A DNA stretch of 64,000 nucleotides, from positions 3,668,651-3,732,650 of the forward strand of contig JAVMKO010000003.1 of NCBI GenBank assembly GCA_032164245.1. The letters run 5' to 3'. Positions 38,401-53,400 of the stretch are shown here, piece by piece; the first letter of the stretch is position 1, and each line of letters starts with the position of its first letter. The notes under the pieces were generated by a model. It ran no database searches. It was given only the letters and a program-made list of their open reading frames with translations, and was not told the DNA's origin. Both the position numbers and the translations under genes were made by a program. This DNA is from Sternotherus odoratus. Its lineage: Eukaryota; Chordata; Testudines; Kinosternidae.

Positions 38401-41400
38401 GACCGAGCTACGATCCCACAAGCTATTCTGTTCAGTTTGGGGGTTTCTGCCATGCCTATTACCTGCTAAGGTAGGGGGCAGGAGAAAGGGGGGCAGGGTA
38501 CTGGGGAGTTAACAGCCGTACTTTTCACTCTGAGTCACTGCCGTAACAATGACAGGGTACGTCTCCATGGGAACATGACACCAGCGCTCTCCTGGCATGG
38601 GCTGGCTGTTGGTTAGAAGATGTTGGGTTTGACCTAGAAACCCTACCTGACCTGAGAATACGGCACGAACGTTACTCCAGCTACACACCCATGGAAATGA
38701 GAGGAGAGTCTAGCCGAGCAGCAGTGGCACTTACATGCATCCCCGTTATCGGCACATAATGAACCTGAAGCAAGGACTAAGAAAGGTACCTCCAGCCAGG
38801 TGGAATATTTTCCAGTACAACGCGGGGCTCTCACCACACGAATCCGCTCCAGAGAGAACCAAACAACCAAATAAGGCCATTATTAGCCGCTACATCGATA
38901 GCCCACGTCTGATGGCCTGACACGCACTTTTTGCAAAACAGAAGCACAGGCGAGAGGCTGGATTAGATTGCGTGACTGCTGCCTCCTCCGGGAGCATCCC
39001 AGGGGAGGAGAGGGGCATCTCGGGAGGCCAGCAAAGCGAGCAGCCTTTCAAATAAATAAATAACAGGTGAGCTTTTACTGCGCGCCGTGTCTGGAGCAGA
39101 TGGGCTGAGTCACCAAGTCAGCTCGGATGGCAGCAAAGCAGAAGGATCTGGGCTGTAATAACACAGAACCCTTGTCAGGAGGCTGATTTATTCTGCCAGC
39201 GTTTCACACAAGGAGGAACGGTCACTCGGAGGGGGCGTTTTGCCTGCTCTACGCTGAAGCCTAAATACAGCAGAGGAACTGCGGGAGTGAAAATGAAATC
39301 CATCCCTTTGCGGTTTGGAGGAGCTTAATGTTCACGCAAGGGAGGGACAGAGAGAGCTGGGAAGCAGCGGGCAAGCTTCGTGTACACAGCTCCTCTATCC
39401 TGACCCACAGTACCTGCCCCGATCCTCCATATTGCAGTCCTGGCCTTTTATGGTGCAGCTCAATCTGACTTCTAGCGAGGGTTGCCAATTCTGGTTGGAT
39501 GAATTCCTGGAGTTTCATCCCATGACATACTCTTTAATTCCTGGAGACTCCAGGCCAATCCTGGAGGGTTGACAACCCTACTTCAAGCCCTGCCTTACTA
39601 TTCCAGTCTTCCCCCTTCCTGCTGCTCCAAAAACACACCGCTCTGCTGATGCACCACAGTCCTGACCGGCAGCTCCCTTTGCTATTCCACCCTGATCCCA
39701 TCCAAGTAAATTACACTACAGTTACTGAGATGCCCAGCAGGGATGATTCACGTGGGGATTGGTCCTGCTTTGAGCAGGGGGTTGGACTAGATGACCTCCT
39801 GAGGTCCCTTCCAATGCTGATATTCTATGATCCTATGCAAAATGACTATGGGAGAAGATCCCTGGACTTTTTCCCCCACTTGTGTCTGAGAAGTCCAACT
39901 TTGCTTCGGGGGACCACAATCCAAACACCCACATAACACAAGCCCTTAGGTCACAAAGCCCCAAAACTCTTGCCTTTAATTCGCTGCCCATTTCCCCTGA
40001 AGCATTTTAAGACAGGAAATTCTACCAATGCAGCATCTCTTACTCTTTGCCCCAGGACACGCTCATAGGACGCACCAACGGGTTCCATGGTATATGCAAA
40101 CCCGGCAGAGAGGGAGTAGCACAAATACTTTGCACGTTCATAGCGCTTGGCAGCTGAGGATCATAAAGTCTTTAAAGAGGTACACAAAGAGTTATCCCCA
40201 TTTTACGGATGGTAAAAATGAGGCAGAGGCCAACGTGATTTGGGTCAATCCACAAATATGAGCGCTAGTGGCTCTACCTCCCATGAAAGCTGCTCAAAAC
40301 AATATCCGGCTACTAGGCTGCAATCAGCCAATGAGAGCTTTTTCTGGTTATGTCATCTATGTAACCGGATATCCGGCAGGAAAGGCTGTGATAGTGGGCG
40401 GAGCTTCTACGGATTTGCGTCTCATGCTGCGTGGTTTGAATTAAGCCCAGGTGAATTCATCTCTTTTGATAAACTCAGTTGTTATTTTTCAGACTTAAAG
40501 ACTTTAAGGCCAGGAGGGACCATCATGATCATCTGGTCTGACCTTCTGCACATTGCAGGCCACAGAACCTCACCCACCCCTCCTGTAATAAACCCACAAC
40601 CTCTGAGTTACTGAAGTCCTCAAATCATGGTTTAAAGACTTCAAGTTATAGAGAATCCCCCATTGACACTAGTTCAGGGTTTCTCAAACTAGGGGTCGCC
40701 GAGCTCTCCCCGGGGGGTCGCGAGCTCCTGCCGCTGCAACTTGTGGCGACTGGAGCCGGCGCGGGGCCGGCAGCCCGCCCGCGACGGGGCCGGGGAGCCG
40801 GGGAGCAGCTGGCAGCCCGCCCGCTGCGGGGACTGGGGGCTGGGGCGCACCTGGCAGCCCATCCGCTGCGGGGACTGGGGGCTGGGGCGCAGGGGGGTCA
40901 GCTTTTTTTTTTGTTTGTTTAAAATAAAAATTAAAAAAAAATCGGCGGCTTTTCGGCGGATGGGGGAGCACAAAAAGGGGTCACAGTCTCAACAAGTTTG
41001 AGAACCGCTGCACTAGTTTAAACCTGCCAGTGACTCCCCACAACCACTGCTGTAAAACAGGAGACTCCGTCTGTGTTTCTGCCAGGGGCAAGCTAAGGTA
41101 AGAGGAAACTTCTGCTTTGATGTTTTAGTGCCAAGAATGTTGATCTAAGAGGATAATTACTGTCATTTAGCCCCAAAACACACTGCTCAGGATTACAGCC
41201 TTTATTTAGCTGCTTTGGTGCCTGCATGAGCTATTTCTTTATTATAAACCCATTAAATACATTTCCCGGCTCTAAAATCGGTCTCCGTGCTTTGTGGCTT
41301 GCTGCAGCTCCATTTGGAGACAAACCAACTCGGCTGTTGACATAGGGCAAACCCCAGGGCTTCACTTCAGAAGAAAACAACTTCCTTTCTAGAGCAGAGA

Positions 41401-44400
41401 AAGAAATTGGCCAGGCTGGACACCACAGCCGGTCAGAGCAGCGATACGGACACAGACACACCAGCTTCCAGCATGTGGCAAATGCAGCTTTTCCACAGAA
41501 AAGGGCAATTGCTTCACCCCCAACTCTGACAGCTCCACCGGCTCTCCAACCACTTCAGAATCCACTTCCAATCTGCCCTCCTCGGGAACGTGCGAAGTCT
41601 GGGGGAGGGATTTGGTAGCCCAGCTGGGGAGCCGGTCCTATTACTTCAGCCACAACCGCCCATGACAAGAGCTTAACAGCTTCCTACGCAGAGTCTAGAG
41701 TCACATCTGAGCACCTACAGTGACTGATCCCAGACCTCACTATGCCCTGGATCTGGAGCAGGTTGCATCTGCTGAGGAACGTTTTTAGCTTTTAAAATGC
41801 ACTTTGTGCCAGCCAAAGGCACTGCCTTAATACCCCTGGAGACAGAGACGCCCTCTGATTATTCACAGAACAGATGCAGCAGGGTACGAGTCCACCCCTC
41901 TTCCACTCCTCCAGCCGCACCAGCAAGGGGTGTCGCCTCCTACAAGGTGTTTGCAGGAATACCAGAGAAATGCAGGTTCTACGATGGCTACAGAAGGGAT
42001 TCAATAGCCGGTGTTAAGCGAGCCCCGAGGAGCCCCAGCCTGGATCCGATGCTAATCACTGGTGTCAAGTAAGGAACTGAAGGTGCAGTGGAAAAGACCC
42101 CTCCCAAAGTCACAGATAGTGAAAAGCTGGGGAAGAGGACAAAGCCTTTGGAAGATGGTATTAAAACAAGAGCTCTGAAGCCCTCTGAACTTCACACACG
42201 CCAAGGTTCAGCACCACACACACAAACTTGCCCTGTTAGTTTAGAGACTGGGCCAAAACCAGCAGGGACCTGTTTTCCGGATCCAGCATGGCTGCAACCC
42301 ATGGTGGCGGGAAGCTCGCCAGGACAGCGAATCTCCCAAAACTTATCTGAGGCGGCGGAAATCCCACAAGGGATCAGACACAGATTTCGGCCACATGGGG
42401 CTAAACTGGGAGAACAGCGTCCACAAATTCAGTGCCCCTTAGCCCAAACCCTGGGCCTGACTAGACCTCAAACTCCCAAGCTCCAACGTCAAACTAATCA
42501 GGATTCAGCTCTGAACACTGGTTATTCAGCACTGCCTGGCTCTGATGCCCTCACAGAGGCATGAATGCAATGAGATTCATCACCAGCCAATGGAAAGTGA
42601 CTCACGAAGGAAGGAATAAATCGGATGCAAATACACAATGGGGGGGAAGGGAAGGACAGCGATGGGGCCATGGCATCACAGAATAGGCCCCAGAGAAGCA
42701 CAACTGGTTTCAACTTGCAAATGCAATGCTGGGTGCTATTACAGAGGCTGACCGCAGTCATGTAAAAGAGGGTAGCAGGTGGAAAACAAGCAAAGACAAT
42801 TCCCCTGCTCCACCCGGCACCAAGTTCTGTTCTGGAAGCCACGCAGGCAAACCAAAGAACCACCATCAACAGCAGCAGCATTAGGGCCGGAAAGCAAGTC
42901 CTCAGAGGAGAAGGTAAAGGGACGGGGCACGTTCGGCGGAGGGAAAACACGACGGAGGAACAGCCCGCAAAGATACAATCAGGGATGTTCTGAAGTGGGA
43001 AGGGACCAATTAGTGTCACTCGATGGCAAGGGCAGAACAGGAACCAACAAGCCCTTCTCCAGAGGGGAAAGCAGTATACCAGGCAGAAGAGTGCATTCCT
43101 CGGCCGCTAGTTGCCTTGGGGAAGTAGAAGGATCCCATCAGGCCCGACCGAGGGCCAATATACTGAGGATGGTTTAGAGAGAGTGACATAAACCCTGCTC
43201 GGTGCAGGGGAACAGACTGGAGACCGACTGCCACGCCCATCCCGGCGTGATGCTGACCCTAACACTCATGATCACTCCCACTGCACAAATCAATAGTGAC
43301 AGGGTCCCCAATAACTCCCATTCGAGCTCCCTGGGATGCCTCATGAAGCTGCTCTACCCCAGCCATGCGGACACTCAGGAGAACCCTCGCCACATGGCAT
43401 TCATAGAGGGGCTTCCAGAGCCTGGGAGCCAGTTCTCCGTTCACCCGCTTGGGGCCATGCCGCAGCGGGGGTCTGTCAGGCTACAAGACTGCACCGGATC
43501 ATCTAGTCTGACCTCCGTCGGTCGCAGGCCAGCCGCGCCACCGAGCACCTGTACGCTAGACCCAACAACCAGAACTAGACCAAAATATCCCAGGAGGCCT
43601 AACCCTAACCTCTTAGCATTTCTAGTACACCCATCACAAGGTGTCTAGGACTGTAATATGAGCTATAACCGTGCCATGGAACGTGTACAAAACTCCCACG
43701 GACTCTGCCTGCAGAACAGGTACTTGGGGATCAGAGCCTAAAATGGTGCAAGTCAGCATCACTCCACTGAAGTCTTTGGAGTAAGGCCAGTTTACACCAA
43801 CTTAGAGGCTGGCCCTCAGCATGAAGAACATGAAACGAAGAGATTATATTATTTTCACTCTGGCAAAACCGAAAATCAACGTGGCCACCAATCACCCAGC
43901 CAAGCAGGGGACGCAACTCAATACTAACTGTGCCAGCGGCTGTTGTAATGGACTCCCTGTCTCCGGAGAGCGGCACTTAAACCCAAAAGCATTTCACCTG
44001 ATGGCCGCCCACCAGCCCTCAGATGGATCATCGGTGCTTTGACTTAGTGCCCATGAGTCTCCCTCCTCCCCAATTTCGACAGCATCCACATCTGAACACC
44101 ACACGGAATAGCATTGGGTAAAGTCCGGACACAAAATGAGGGCACTCAAATTAGAAATAAATCCGCAAAACATTCATTAAACCACATATTCCAGGAAGGT
44201 CATTCCCCTAATGCATGCCATAAATGCCAGACCTAAACCAGGCTGAATTAGAGCCTTCTCCTAAATCTGCTTAGCGGAATCTAGTTTAGATGTCTGATGA
44301 GGGTCTTAGGGAAAAAAACGAAGCTCCCGCCACTCTGGCTTCTTTCTTTTCTATTGACTTTATAGAAGTGGTGGAGGAAGAGTGATGTCTTTCCAATGGG

Positions 44401-47400
44401 TGCCTTCTGCTAACCAACTCGATGAACGACATTAGAGTCAGCCAAGGAGACCACCCCCTATCTATCCCCGTGTAGGGTGATAGACAGAGGCCCGGATCTT
44501 CAGGCCTTTTATAAAAGAGAGGGCGGAGAAGAATTGATCCCAGAACAGAGCAACAGGGGGGAAAAAACCCACTGACAAGCATTTGGCAGACTCCATCAGA
44601 GAGACGCAGTTTAGCAGCAGTCCGATCAGCCCCACAGCTGGTGAGCAGAGAAACATTCTGAAAATGCCTTTGTGACTGGTCCCATTGCCTTTCCCCGGGG
44701 GAAGTGTGTGATCCCTCAGGAAGAGCAACAAGGCAAAATATAAATGGGACATTTGGGGAATATTTCTCTGGGATTTAGTTAGCAGCTCGGAAGAGGGGAT
44801 ATTAGGAAAAACTTTTTCCCTAGGAGGGTGGTGACGCACTGGAATGGGTTACCTAGGGAGGAATCTCCTTCCTTAGAGGTTTTTAAGGTCAGGTTTGACG
44901 AAGCCGTGGCTGGGATGATTTAATTGGGGATTGGTCCTGCTTTGAGCAGGGGGTTGGACTAGATACCTCTGGGGTCCCTTCCAACCCTGGTAGTCTAGGA
45001 TTCTATGATGCCACCGATTTAAACACTGTAAAAGTTAAGAATGCGACAGGACAGTATCCTCTCCATCCACTACACGGGTAAGATTCCTTCCCTTCCTCCC
45101 GGCACCAAGAGACAATGGCCTCAGCTGCTATAAATCAGCGCGGCTCCATTGAGGTCAGTGGAACGGCGCCCATTTACCCCAGCTGAGGATCTGTCTGGAC
45201 ATCTAGAGTCAAGTTTAAAAGAACAACAACACAGCCTGAAGTGTCTGTAAACGAAGAACCTAATCCCAAGATGTGCTGAGCACCTGCAACTTGAATGCTG
45301 AATGCCATTCACGATTTGGCCCTCGGAAAAGGCTGTGTCCATACGGGTGGGTGGAACTGAGAATTTAGCCTGGAACGAGCTACAAGTCAGGGCTTTAGAG
45401 CGGAACTGGAGCGCGGAGCAGTGGAGCTGCAGGTTTTTGCCTGGAGCTGGAGCGGAGCCGGAGCACTGCCCCAAAGCCCTGCTACAAGCAAATGTTCCCA
45501 AGAGCAAAATGCCAAGGAGACGCTTCCTCTTCAAACTGGGCCTGACCCAAAGCTGGCTGAAGCCACTGGCCTGGCTCCTGTTGACTTCAAGGGACCTGCG
45601 ATCAAACCCCGCTCTTTGCGTCTTCAGAGCGGAGAGGAATTAAAAACACCCCACAGAGATGAAGGGGCTTGACTGCCGTACCAGACAATAACAATGCCCG
45701 GAAGCTCAGCATGGGTCCGTCGTACGATTGTTTGTCCGAGGCCCTTTCCCCAGCGATGTGAGCAGCAGCCGTGGTTAGTAGCACAAGTCACGTACATGGT
45801 GCGTCAAGGGAGCCGGGCTTCTAAAGTGCAGGAAAACCTCCTTTCGTTTCGCCGTCAAGAACGAGATCAGTTCAGCACACGCCGGCAGCTCCGCTCAGGG
45901 AGCTGCTGAAAGGGATTTGCTATACCGGGTTGTTTTGGTCTCTACTTTCGGGATTCTCCTTCCATTCACATGGTCATTAATCATGGAGCAGAGATATCTC
46001 GGGATGCTTCCTCACACAGCAACCCTTCTCTTAGCCCAGATGGGGTGTCACCCCAGCACTCTATTCTCACCTGATACCCCACAAAGGTGCCCTGCAAGCT
46101 ACGACTGCCCCACGGCAGGCACGGGGATGGGTTGCCCAGGGCTGTGTATTTGTGGTGTGTTCCGTTGCACTATGTTGGTTGAGGCTGGTTTGGGTGGCAC
46201 TGGGATGTTTGAGGTCACGTTGGTAGCCCAGCAATCTGGGTGAGGTTACATTGGGTTGGATTCCAGAGTGTCACATATGCTTGTGATGGGTAGGGGAATG
46301 TCTGGGTTGGGATTGGGACTGGAAGGCAGTGGATTTGGTGTCTTTGGTTCACATGGGATTGAATTTGGCTAGGTTCAAGTGCACTGTCATGGGAAGGTAG
46401 GTCTAGAGCAGAGTCAGAATACACTGGTTGGGACAGGGTTGAATGGGGCTAGGTTGGTTCGGATGAGGATGGAGAGCAATGGGCAGTGAATTGGGGTGTA
46501 TACCCAGTACCAGGCCTGTGTGTGGTAGGTCAGTTTTCTGCTCTCCTAAGCCCCTCACCCCAGCCCTCCAAATAATTCTGACACCGTAATTTGGGATTTC
46601 TCCAAGGGATGATCTGTTTCCAATATCCAACATGCAGCACTGTTTGGCTCTGGAGATTGCTGTCTACTATGGATGCTTTCCCTGGTGTGCCCTTGTGTGT
46701 TTCCCCTGGTTTCCCCCGTGGGAGACAGGAGATTTTTCTCTCCAAATGGAGAGAGGCTGTGGCTCCCAGGTGCAAAGGACATTCAGAGAGGTTAATCCTC
46801 CCATCCCCTGTGGACCAGTAGAATCCAGGCTCCCTTGGGGCACCAGAAGTTCCACTAATAATAATAATAAATAAATAATGCTACCTAGCACTTATATCAT
46901 GCTTTTCATCTTCCCAGGGCATTGCAAACAGTAAAGAATCCTCCAAACAGCCCATGCAGAGAGATAAGAGCTGGATTCTAAAGTTCTTCCTGGTTCACAG
47001 ATTTCAGGACTGAACCTGCAAGATTATCCCCATTTTACAGCTCAGAAACTGAGGCAGAGAGATTAAATGATTTGCCCCTGGCTACAGAGCAAGTCACTGT
47101 CAGAGATGGCATTAGAATGGAGGAACTTCTGGCTAGATCACCACTCAGAGCAATAGTCCAAGTGGCCTTGTGGCTATAACATGAGATTGGGAACCAGGAG
47201 ACGTGGGTTGTCAGGCTAGCTCTGCCAGTAGCCTGCTGGGTGACCTCTGACAAGTAACTTTGCTGCTCAGTGCCTCAGTTTCCCCATCTGTAAAATGGGG
47301 ATAGTGAGCATTATCTCTTTGCACAGAACTTTGAGATCAACTGATGAAAATGTCTACAGAAGAGCTGAGTGTTTTTACCTCAATATCTAGCATCCTGTTC

Positions 47401-50400
47401 AATGAAATAGCTCATTTACAATCTAGGTACTGAATGCACAATACTCATTGCATCACAAATGGCTTTTTAATAGGATAGATTCACTGCAGTGCACGTGGAG
47501 CAGTGGCGGCATATTCAGAATACCACTAGCACAACACAATTAAAGGCAATCCACTGCACTGATTAATCATCCCTGACCGTTCAAGATAGTGAGGAACAAG
47601 GAATAAAAAAGTGATTTTTAAAATCCAGGCTAAACTTCACTAATCTGATGGTGTCCTTCATTAAGAACAGGGCTTTGGAAAGGAGGAAATAATGCCAGAT
47701 TTTTTAAATTAACAAATAATCAGTTACAGAAAAATCCTATTGGATTTCATAGAAAATTATATCCCCGGGGAGCTCTGTATAGGTGGATCAAAAAGTCCTA
47801 TGGAAGGAATGGGGAAAGAATTTCCTAGATATTCAGATAAGTATTTGATATACACAACAGACAGACAATAAATTTAGTGACCCTGCTCCTCAACTGCTGC
47901 TGTACGTTGACTTCCATGGAGCGACATCCATTTATATGAGATGAGGATCTAGCCTCAAATATATTCTATAGCACCCAATTAGTGTCATCGCGGTGAAGTT
48001 CTAGAGAACTTTAGTATGATGTGTTACCGCTTATGGACATGTACTTCTATAAATGGAATCTGGTTGGAATCTGATGCAATGCACTTAAGGTGACTTATAC
48101 CAGATTCAAAACACTTTCCCTTAAGTGAAGTAGCGCTGACACTTCCATAAGGGATGATCCCTTCTATATTATTTCCACTGATCTCTTGATTCAAGGGTAC
48201 AGACATACCGCATGTTCTTCTGTTTCCTGCTATGGAATTTCACTCCCTATGTTCTATTCAATACAGGTCCTATTGACTCATTCCAGCTGTGTGATGCTTG
48301 GCAAGTCACGGTGTTGTTATTGCTTATTATGTCTTAGGGGCTGGCAGCAAGCTCGGAGCTGCAACCAACATAAAACGCAGACCTGACCCCCTCCCTTCCA
48401 GAAGCTGAAATGGAGAAGACAGGAAGCCCCACGAAGGATGGATTTTGAGTTGCTATTGTGATGTTCCACGCTGGTGTTATCTGGACCGGTGATCTAGGCC
48501 GCCCCAATCCTTGACTCTGGGAACCAGCCTTACTCTGCCCTGCTGTGAGAGCCCCCCACTCCTAGACTGTTCACACACCGCCTCTGGCATGTCAGCTGCT
48601 CCCAGCTACTTGAAAGCAAGTGACCTGGCCAATATCTCCAGTCCCAAACACAACCCTGGGAACCTCCCTCTTCCAGTGTCTAATTAGGCCTGCTGGATGC
48701 TGCAAGCTTATATAACTTCATCAATTTAACCAAGAAATTGACAGGTACCAGGCTTGTTCTCCACACTGCAAACCAAATGTGCTGCTTTGGGTAGAATAAA
48801 CAAACAGATTTATTAACTATAAAGGTAGATGCAAGTCAAAGCCCAACAAGTCAGCCTCAGAATTATATCCATGAAATAATAACCTAACACACCTCACTAT
48901 AACATTACTGTAACGATGACTAGAACAAGAACGCTCAGTGCATTAGGAGCCTTCCGAAGACACCACACATGACAAACTTTGGATTGGATACCCCACAAGC
49001 TTTTTATAAAGATGAACATGGGGGTGCTGGGCCTTCCCCCACGGTACAGAGCATCACCGCTCTATTTGTTGGTGGCGTCATTTACTTCTCGCGGACATTG
49101 CAGAAGATGCAAGTCTATTGAACGTGGGGGGGGCGGGGGAGGAGGAAGGACATTCCAAGCCTCTGGGCCGGCATAGAATAGACACAGAGGACAGAGAGAA
49201 GACGCAGATGGTACAGCCATGCTGACTCAGCAGGTTAAACATGAATTGATCCTTCAAAACCTCGAGTTCTGCACAACTCGCCTTGGCCTATTTCCGATTC
49301 AAACAATCCCACGTCCACCCCTTCCCTGCTTCCGGCCTATGGCAGCAGAGAAGATAATCATGACCTTCCTCTCTGGGGAAGCTGCAAAGCTCGATTAACG
49401 TTTGTATCTGCAAACATCAGGCGCTCTAGAAAAGCAGAGTCCTGCCTCCAGGGACTCATTGGCTCCACAACGGAAGTGGAAGCACGGCTGAGAATTTAAA
49501 TGAGCCATTGGTCAGAGGACGGCGACGATGCCAAGAATTGCAAGCCAAGGGGTGAGTGGGGCCATAATATTTTACAGCCCAGTTGTAAACCGCTGCAAAT
49601 GGGCTTTCCAGAGGAGATGTAGACACCACATTAACTACAGCAGCATGGGCGCATGGCTGGAACGGCTGTGCCGCCACCCACTTTGAGAGAGCAAGATGCT
49701 TTTATCTGTCACTTAAACCGAGTCATTCTAAGCCAGTTGGGTACAAATGAAGCCCTGAGGAGAGGAGCGATGCCCTTGGCTCCAGAGCAGAGGGGTGGCT
49801 GGTACATCCCTGACTACGGAGTCCCCTCACCGCCTAGTTAGACAAGTTCAAGAATAGCAGCCATGTTAGTCTGTATCCGTAAAGAAAGCCAGAAATACTT
49901 GTAGAACCTTAGAGACTAGTTTATTTCAGCATAAGCTTTCGTGAGCTATAGCTCACGTCATCGGATGCATAGAATGGACAAGGTGCAGCTGGGAGAGAGA
50001 AATTGGTGGGGGAATCCATTCGAAAAAGAGCCTTTTGTCTGGAACCACCCAAGAGAGATGGGGATTTAATAAGTCTGTGGCTCATGCAGGGTCATTGAAT
50101 CCTAGAATCTCAGGCGGTATCTACTCCAACCCCCTGCTCAAAGCAGGACCAAGCCCACTTAAAACATCCAACAGATTCCCCCCCTCCTCTAAATGGCCCC
50201 CTCAAGGATTGAACTCACAAGCCTAGGTTTAGGAAGCTAATGCTCAAACCACTGAGCTATCCCTTCCCCCAGGGAGCAGGGTCTGCTTTGGGGCTACTGT
50301 CCCTCCATTCACACAAATGAGAAGGGGAAAACAATAAAAAAACACCTTCACAATCCCCCCTTCCTCCCTATTCCATGAGCGATGGGACATGCCGGCACAT

Positions 50401-53400
50401 CTGACCTCCCAACCCTCGCCAGGGAAGGGGTTGCAATCCCCCCGTTATCCTGAGCTGAACGTTGTCACTGGTTCCTGTCTCTATAATGGGCTGAAGCCAA
50501 GCCCCGGGATTGCAAACGCACCCAAAGGTGGGGGGTGACATTCAAAACCCAGATGTGAATTCTACAGCACAGGCCCATCTGTCACTTCCATGCACTGTTC
50601 GAGTTGCAGCGACACTCTCAGAGCCAGTCTCCCCCAGGACAGACTGAAAGATCCAAGAGCTTTGCCCTGCTCTCGGTTGTCTTCTCTGCGGGGTCACTCG
50701 GGGATACTGCCAGAGCAAAACTCACATGTAAGTGGGTTTGATGTGCGCAGTAAAGTTCAAAGTCTGTCGTGTGGCAGACGTACCGCTGCACTGATGTCAG
50801 TCACTCAGAGCAGCAGCTGCCAGATATCCGATATGCCCCCAAAGACACAGTGAAGTCCTTGCTACTCGGAGCTTCCAGGAATCAGTTCCTGCTGCTTTTT
50901 ACACAAGCAGAATCCACGTGAGGGTTTTTTTTTAAAATCCAGACGAGAGACACTTTTGTTAGACACCCCAGATCCTCAGTTTGGGGTGTTCTCTGTGAAG
51001 TGCTCCAGCCCTATAATAGAAACGTGACAATTAACAGCACTTGGCTTTCATTGGGTGCTTTACACCCATGGATCTGAAAGCACCTTACAGAGGTCAGTAT
51101 CCTCACTGTCTCCATTTTACAGATGGAGAAAGTGAGGCACATAGAGGGGAAGTGACTCGCCCAAGGTCACACGGCAGAACGGAGGACAGAACCCAGATCT
51201 GTTGACTCCCAGTCCACTGCGCTATCCCCCAGGCCACATAGCCTCTCCAACGAACACCTTCCTTATTGAGCCGAGCCCCGAGTGCTCCCCAAACCACGGC
51301 CAGCTTTTGCAAACCCAGGTGTCGGAACATCAGCACCCCTGACTTTCAGAGACGCTGACTGTGCTCAGTTCCCAGTGACGCCAACGGGGGCCAAGGGCGC
51401 TCAGTGCCCTGCAGGATCAAACACAAGGAGCACCTTGCTGCAAACCCTGGTGCTACAGCATCCAGCCGAGATGCTGAAAAAGACAGAGATCAGTTGTAGC
51501 TGGCTTTGAAAGCATCCTTATTTGCTGTGAACTCCAGAAGCCTTCGGTATGGGGGGGGGGGGGTTTGCTCATTAGCGTTAACTTGTTATTAACGTCTCAG
51601 CTTCAGCGTTGAGGAAAGAAACGCACTTCCTATTAAGCTGCCCGCATGGGGGCGGAAAGAGGTTATTGGGGACTGTGTAACAGCCGCACCAGCTGCGCAG
51701 ACAAAGCTGAATTATATGGTACGTTCCATACCACACAGTAAGGGTACATACACTTGATACACGGCTCATAACTTGGCTTTCTACATAATAACCCCCTTTG
51801 GCTTTGTGTTGTGAGAACTCCAGCTGAATTGCTCCCCACGGTACACAGGTTTTTCATTCGCTAGGCGTTGCTCCTTGTCTGATCTGCGATAGAAAGGCTG
51901 CACGGCCGACCCGTTGTAATCATTGGGCCGACTGATTCACCCCAGGGAAAGGGGAGAAAAGTTTATAAAGTGTCGTGATAAGAAGAAATGTGGCTGGAAA
52001 CAAGTGAAAAGGGGAGACAGACGGACTGAGTGAATGAGTCCAAACAAAAAGGCTGGGATGTGAGACTGTTGCTCCCCACACCCCCCAACCTTTTGCTTCC
52101 CTACCACAAGCGCCAACTTTCTAATGTGCTGGGAGGGGGGTGCTTGACTCTCCCAGCTCTGCCCCAGGACCTGCCCCCCACTCCACCCCTTCCCCCAAGA
52201 CCCTGCCCCTACCTTGCCCCCCGGCACACCACACCCTCGCTTCTCCCACTGCCTCCCAAAACCTCCCGCACACCAGGAAACAGCTGATCGCAGCGGGGAG
52301 GGGGGGGAAGCCTAGTGGCAGGTGGCAAACACTGGGGGAGGAGCAGCTGGGGGGCACCGATGTTCCCTACTTTGTTTCTTCTTTCCTTTCCCCTTCCTTT
52401 TTCCTTCTCTCTAAGGAGAGTCTGGCTTAGCCAGCCCAGGCTGTTCTATTTTCCAACACTGCTGTAAGCCTGTGACCAGAGACGGTGCAAAAAGCACTGC
52501 CCTAAAGACCAGCTGGATGCTGGTACCAGGTTGCCAGGTCTCAGGGGGGCTGTTCAGCCCGGGGGCTGGGCCTGTGATGTGCCAGCAATGAGGCTGCAAG
52601 TAAAAGTCAGAACCAGAAGCTGCATCTTCTCTCTTTGCTGTTTGTTTCTGTTGTTGTGTCTTCTAGGAAACGGATCGTACTTGGGCAGCCATGATCACGG
52701 CACCAGCCTGGCTCAACTAACTTCTTCTCTTTTCCCCTCGAGGGACAGCTCCTTACCACCTTTAATTCACCAAGGAGACTGTCACACGGGACGGGGCGGG
52801 AGTTTCCTTCTAAAAAGTCTCTTCAGCTAAGGGGAAAGGGGATGTTGAAATGAAAGCCGTATCGCCCCCTTGTTGTGTGGTTGTAGCAGTGTCGGTGCCA
52901 GGCTATGAGAGACAAGGTGGGTGAGGAAATCTCTTTTATTGGACCAACTTCTGCTGGTGAAAAAGATATTTCCCCCACACACACACACGCCCCGCCGGCT
53001 CTTTAAAGCATTTGAAATGCCTGGTATTAAATAACTGTTTTGCCTTCTTTAATAGAAGATGAAAAGGATGTTTAATGGTGTTTTTGACATGGCGCTAAAC
53101 AGGCTGATGATGCCAAACCCCCAATTTTATTTAATGCGGTTTCATGTTGGACAGTTTTCACAGTCATGTTAACCTTGGACTCCTTGGGCCTGTATCGTCT
53201 GTATAAATTAATACAACAGACCATATGTTCAAAACTGATCTTCAATCCCAACTCCTTCCTGGATTTGCCCAGATCTAATTTTTTTCCTCCCCTTTTAATG
53301 GGGTTGCCATGGCGCCTGTGAAAGAGACGTTAACTCTCAAAACAGGAGCTACCGGGGGGCAGGTTTGAAACTCTTTCAGGGCATGATCCAAAGAGGCATT

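Noticed and set aside
42088..42564. 158-codon plus-strand frame
   Set aside because: No recognisable domain, no CpG island or splice context, and length within chance for a 64-kb window.
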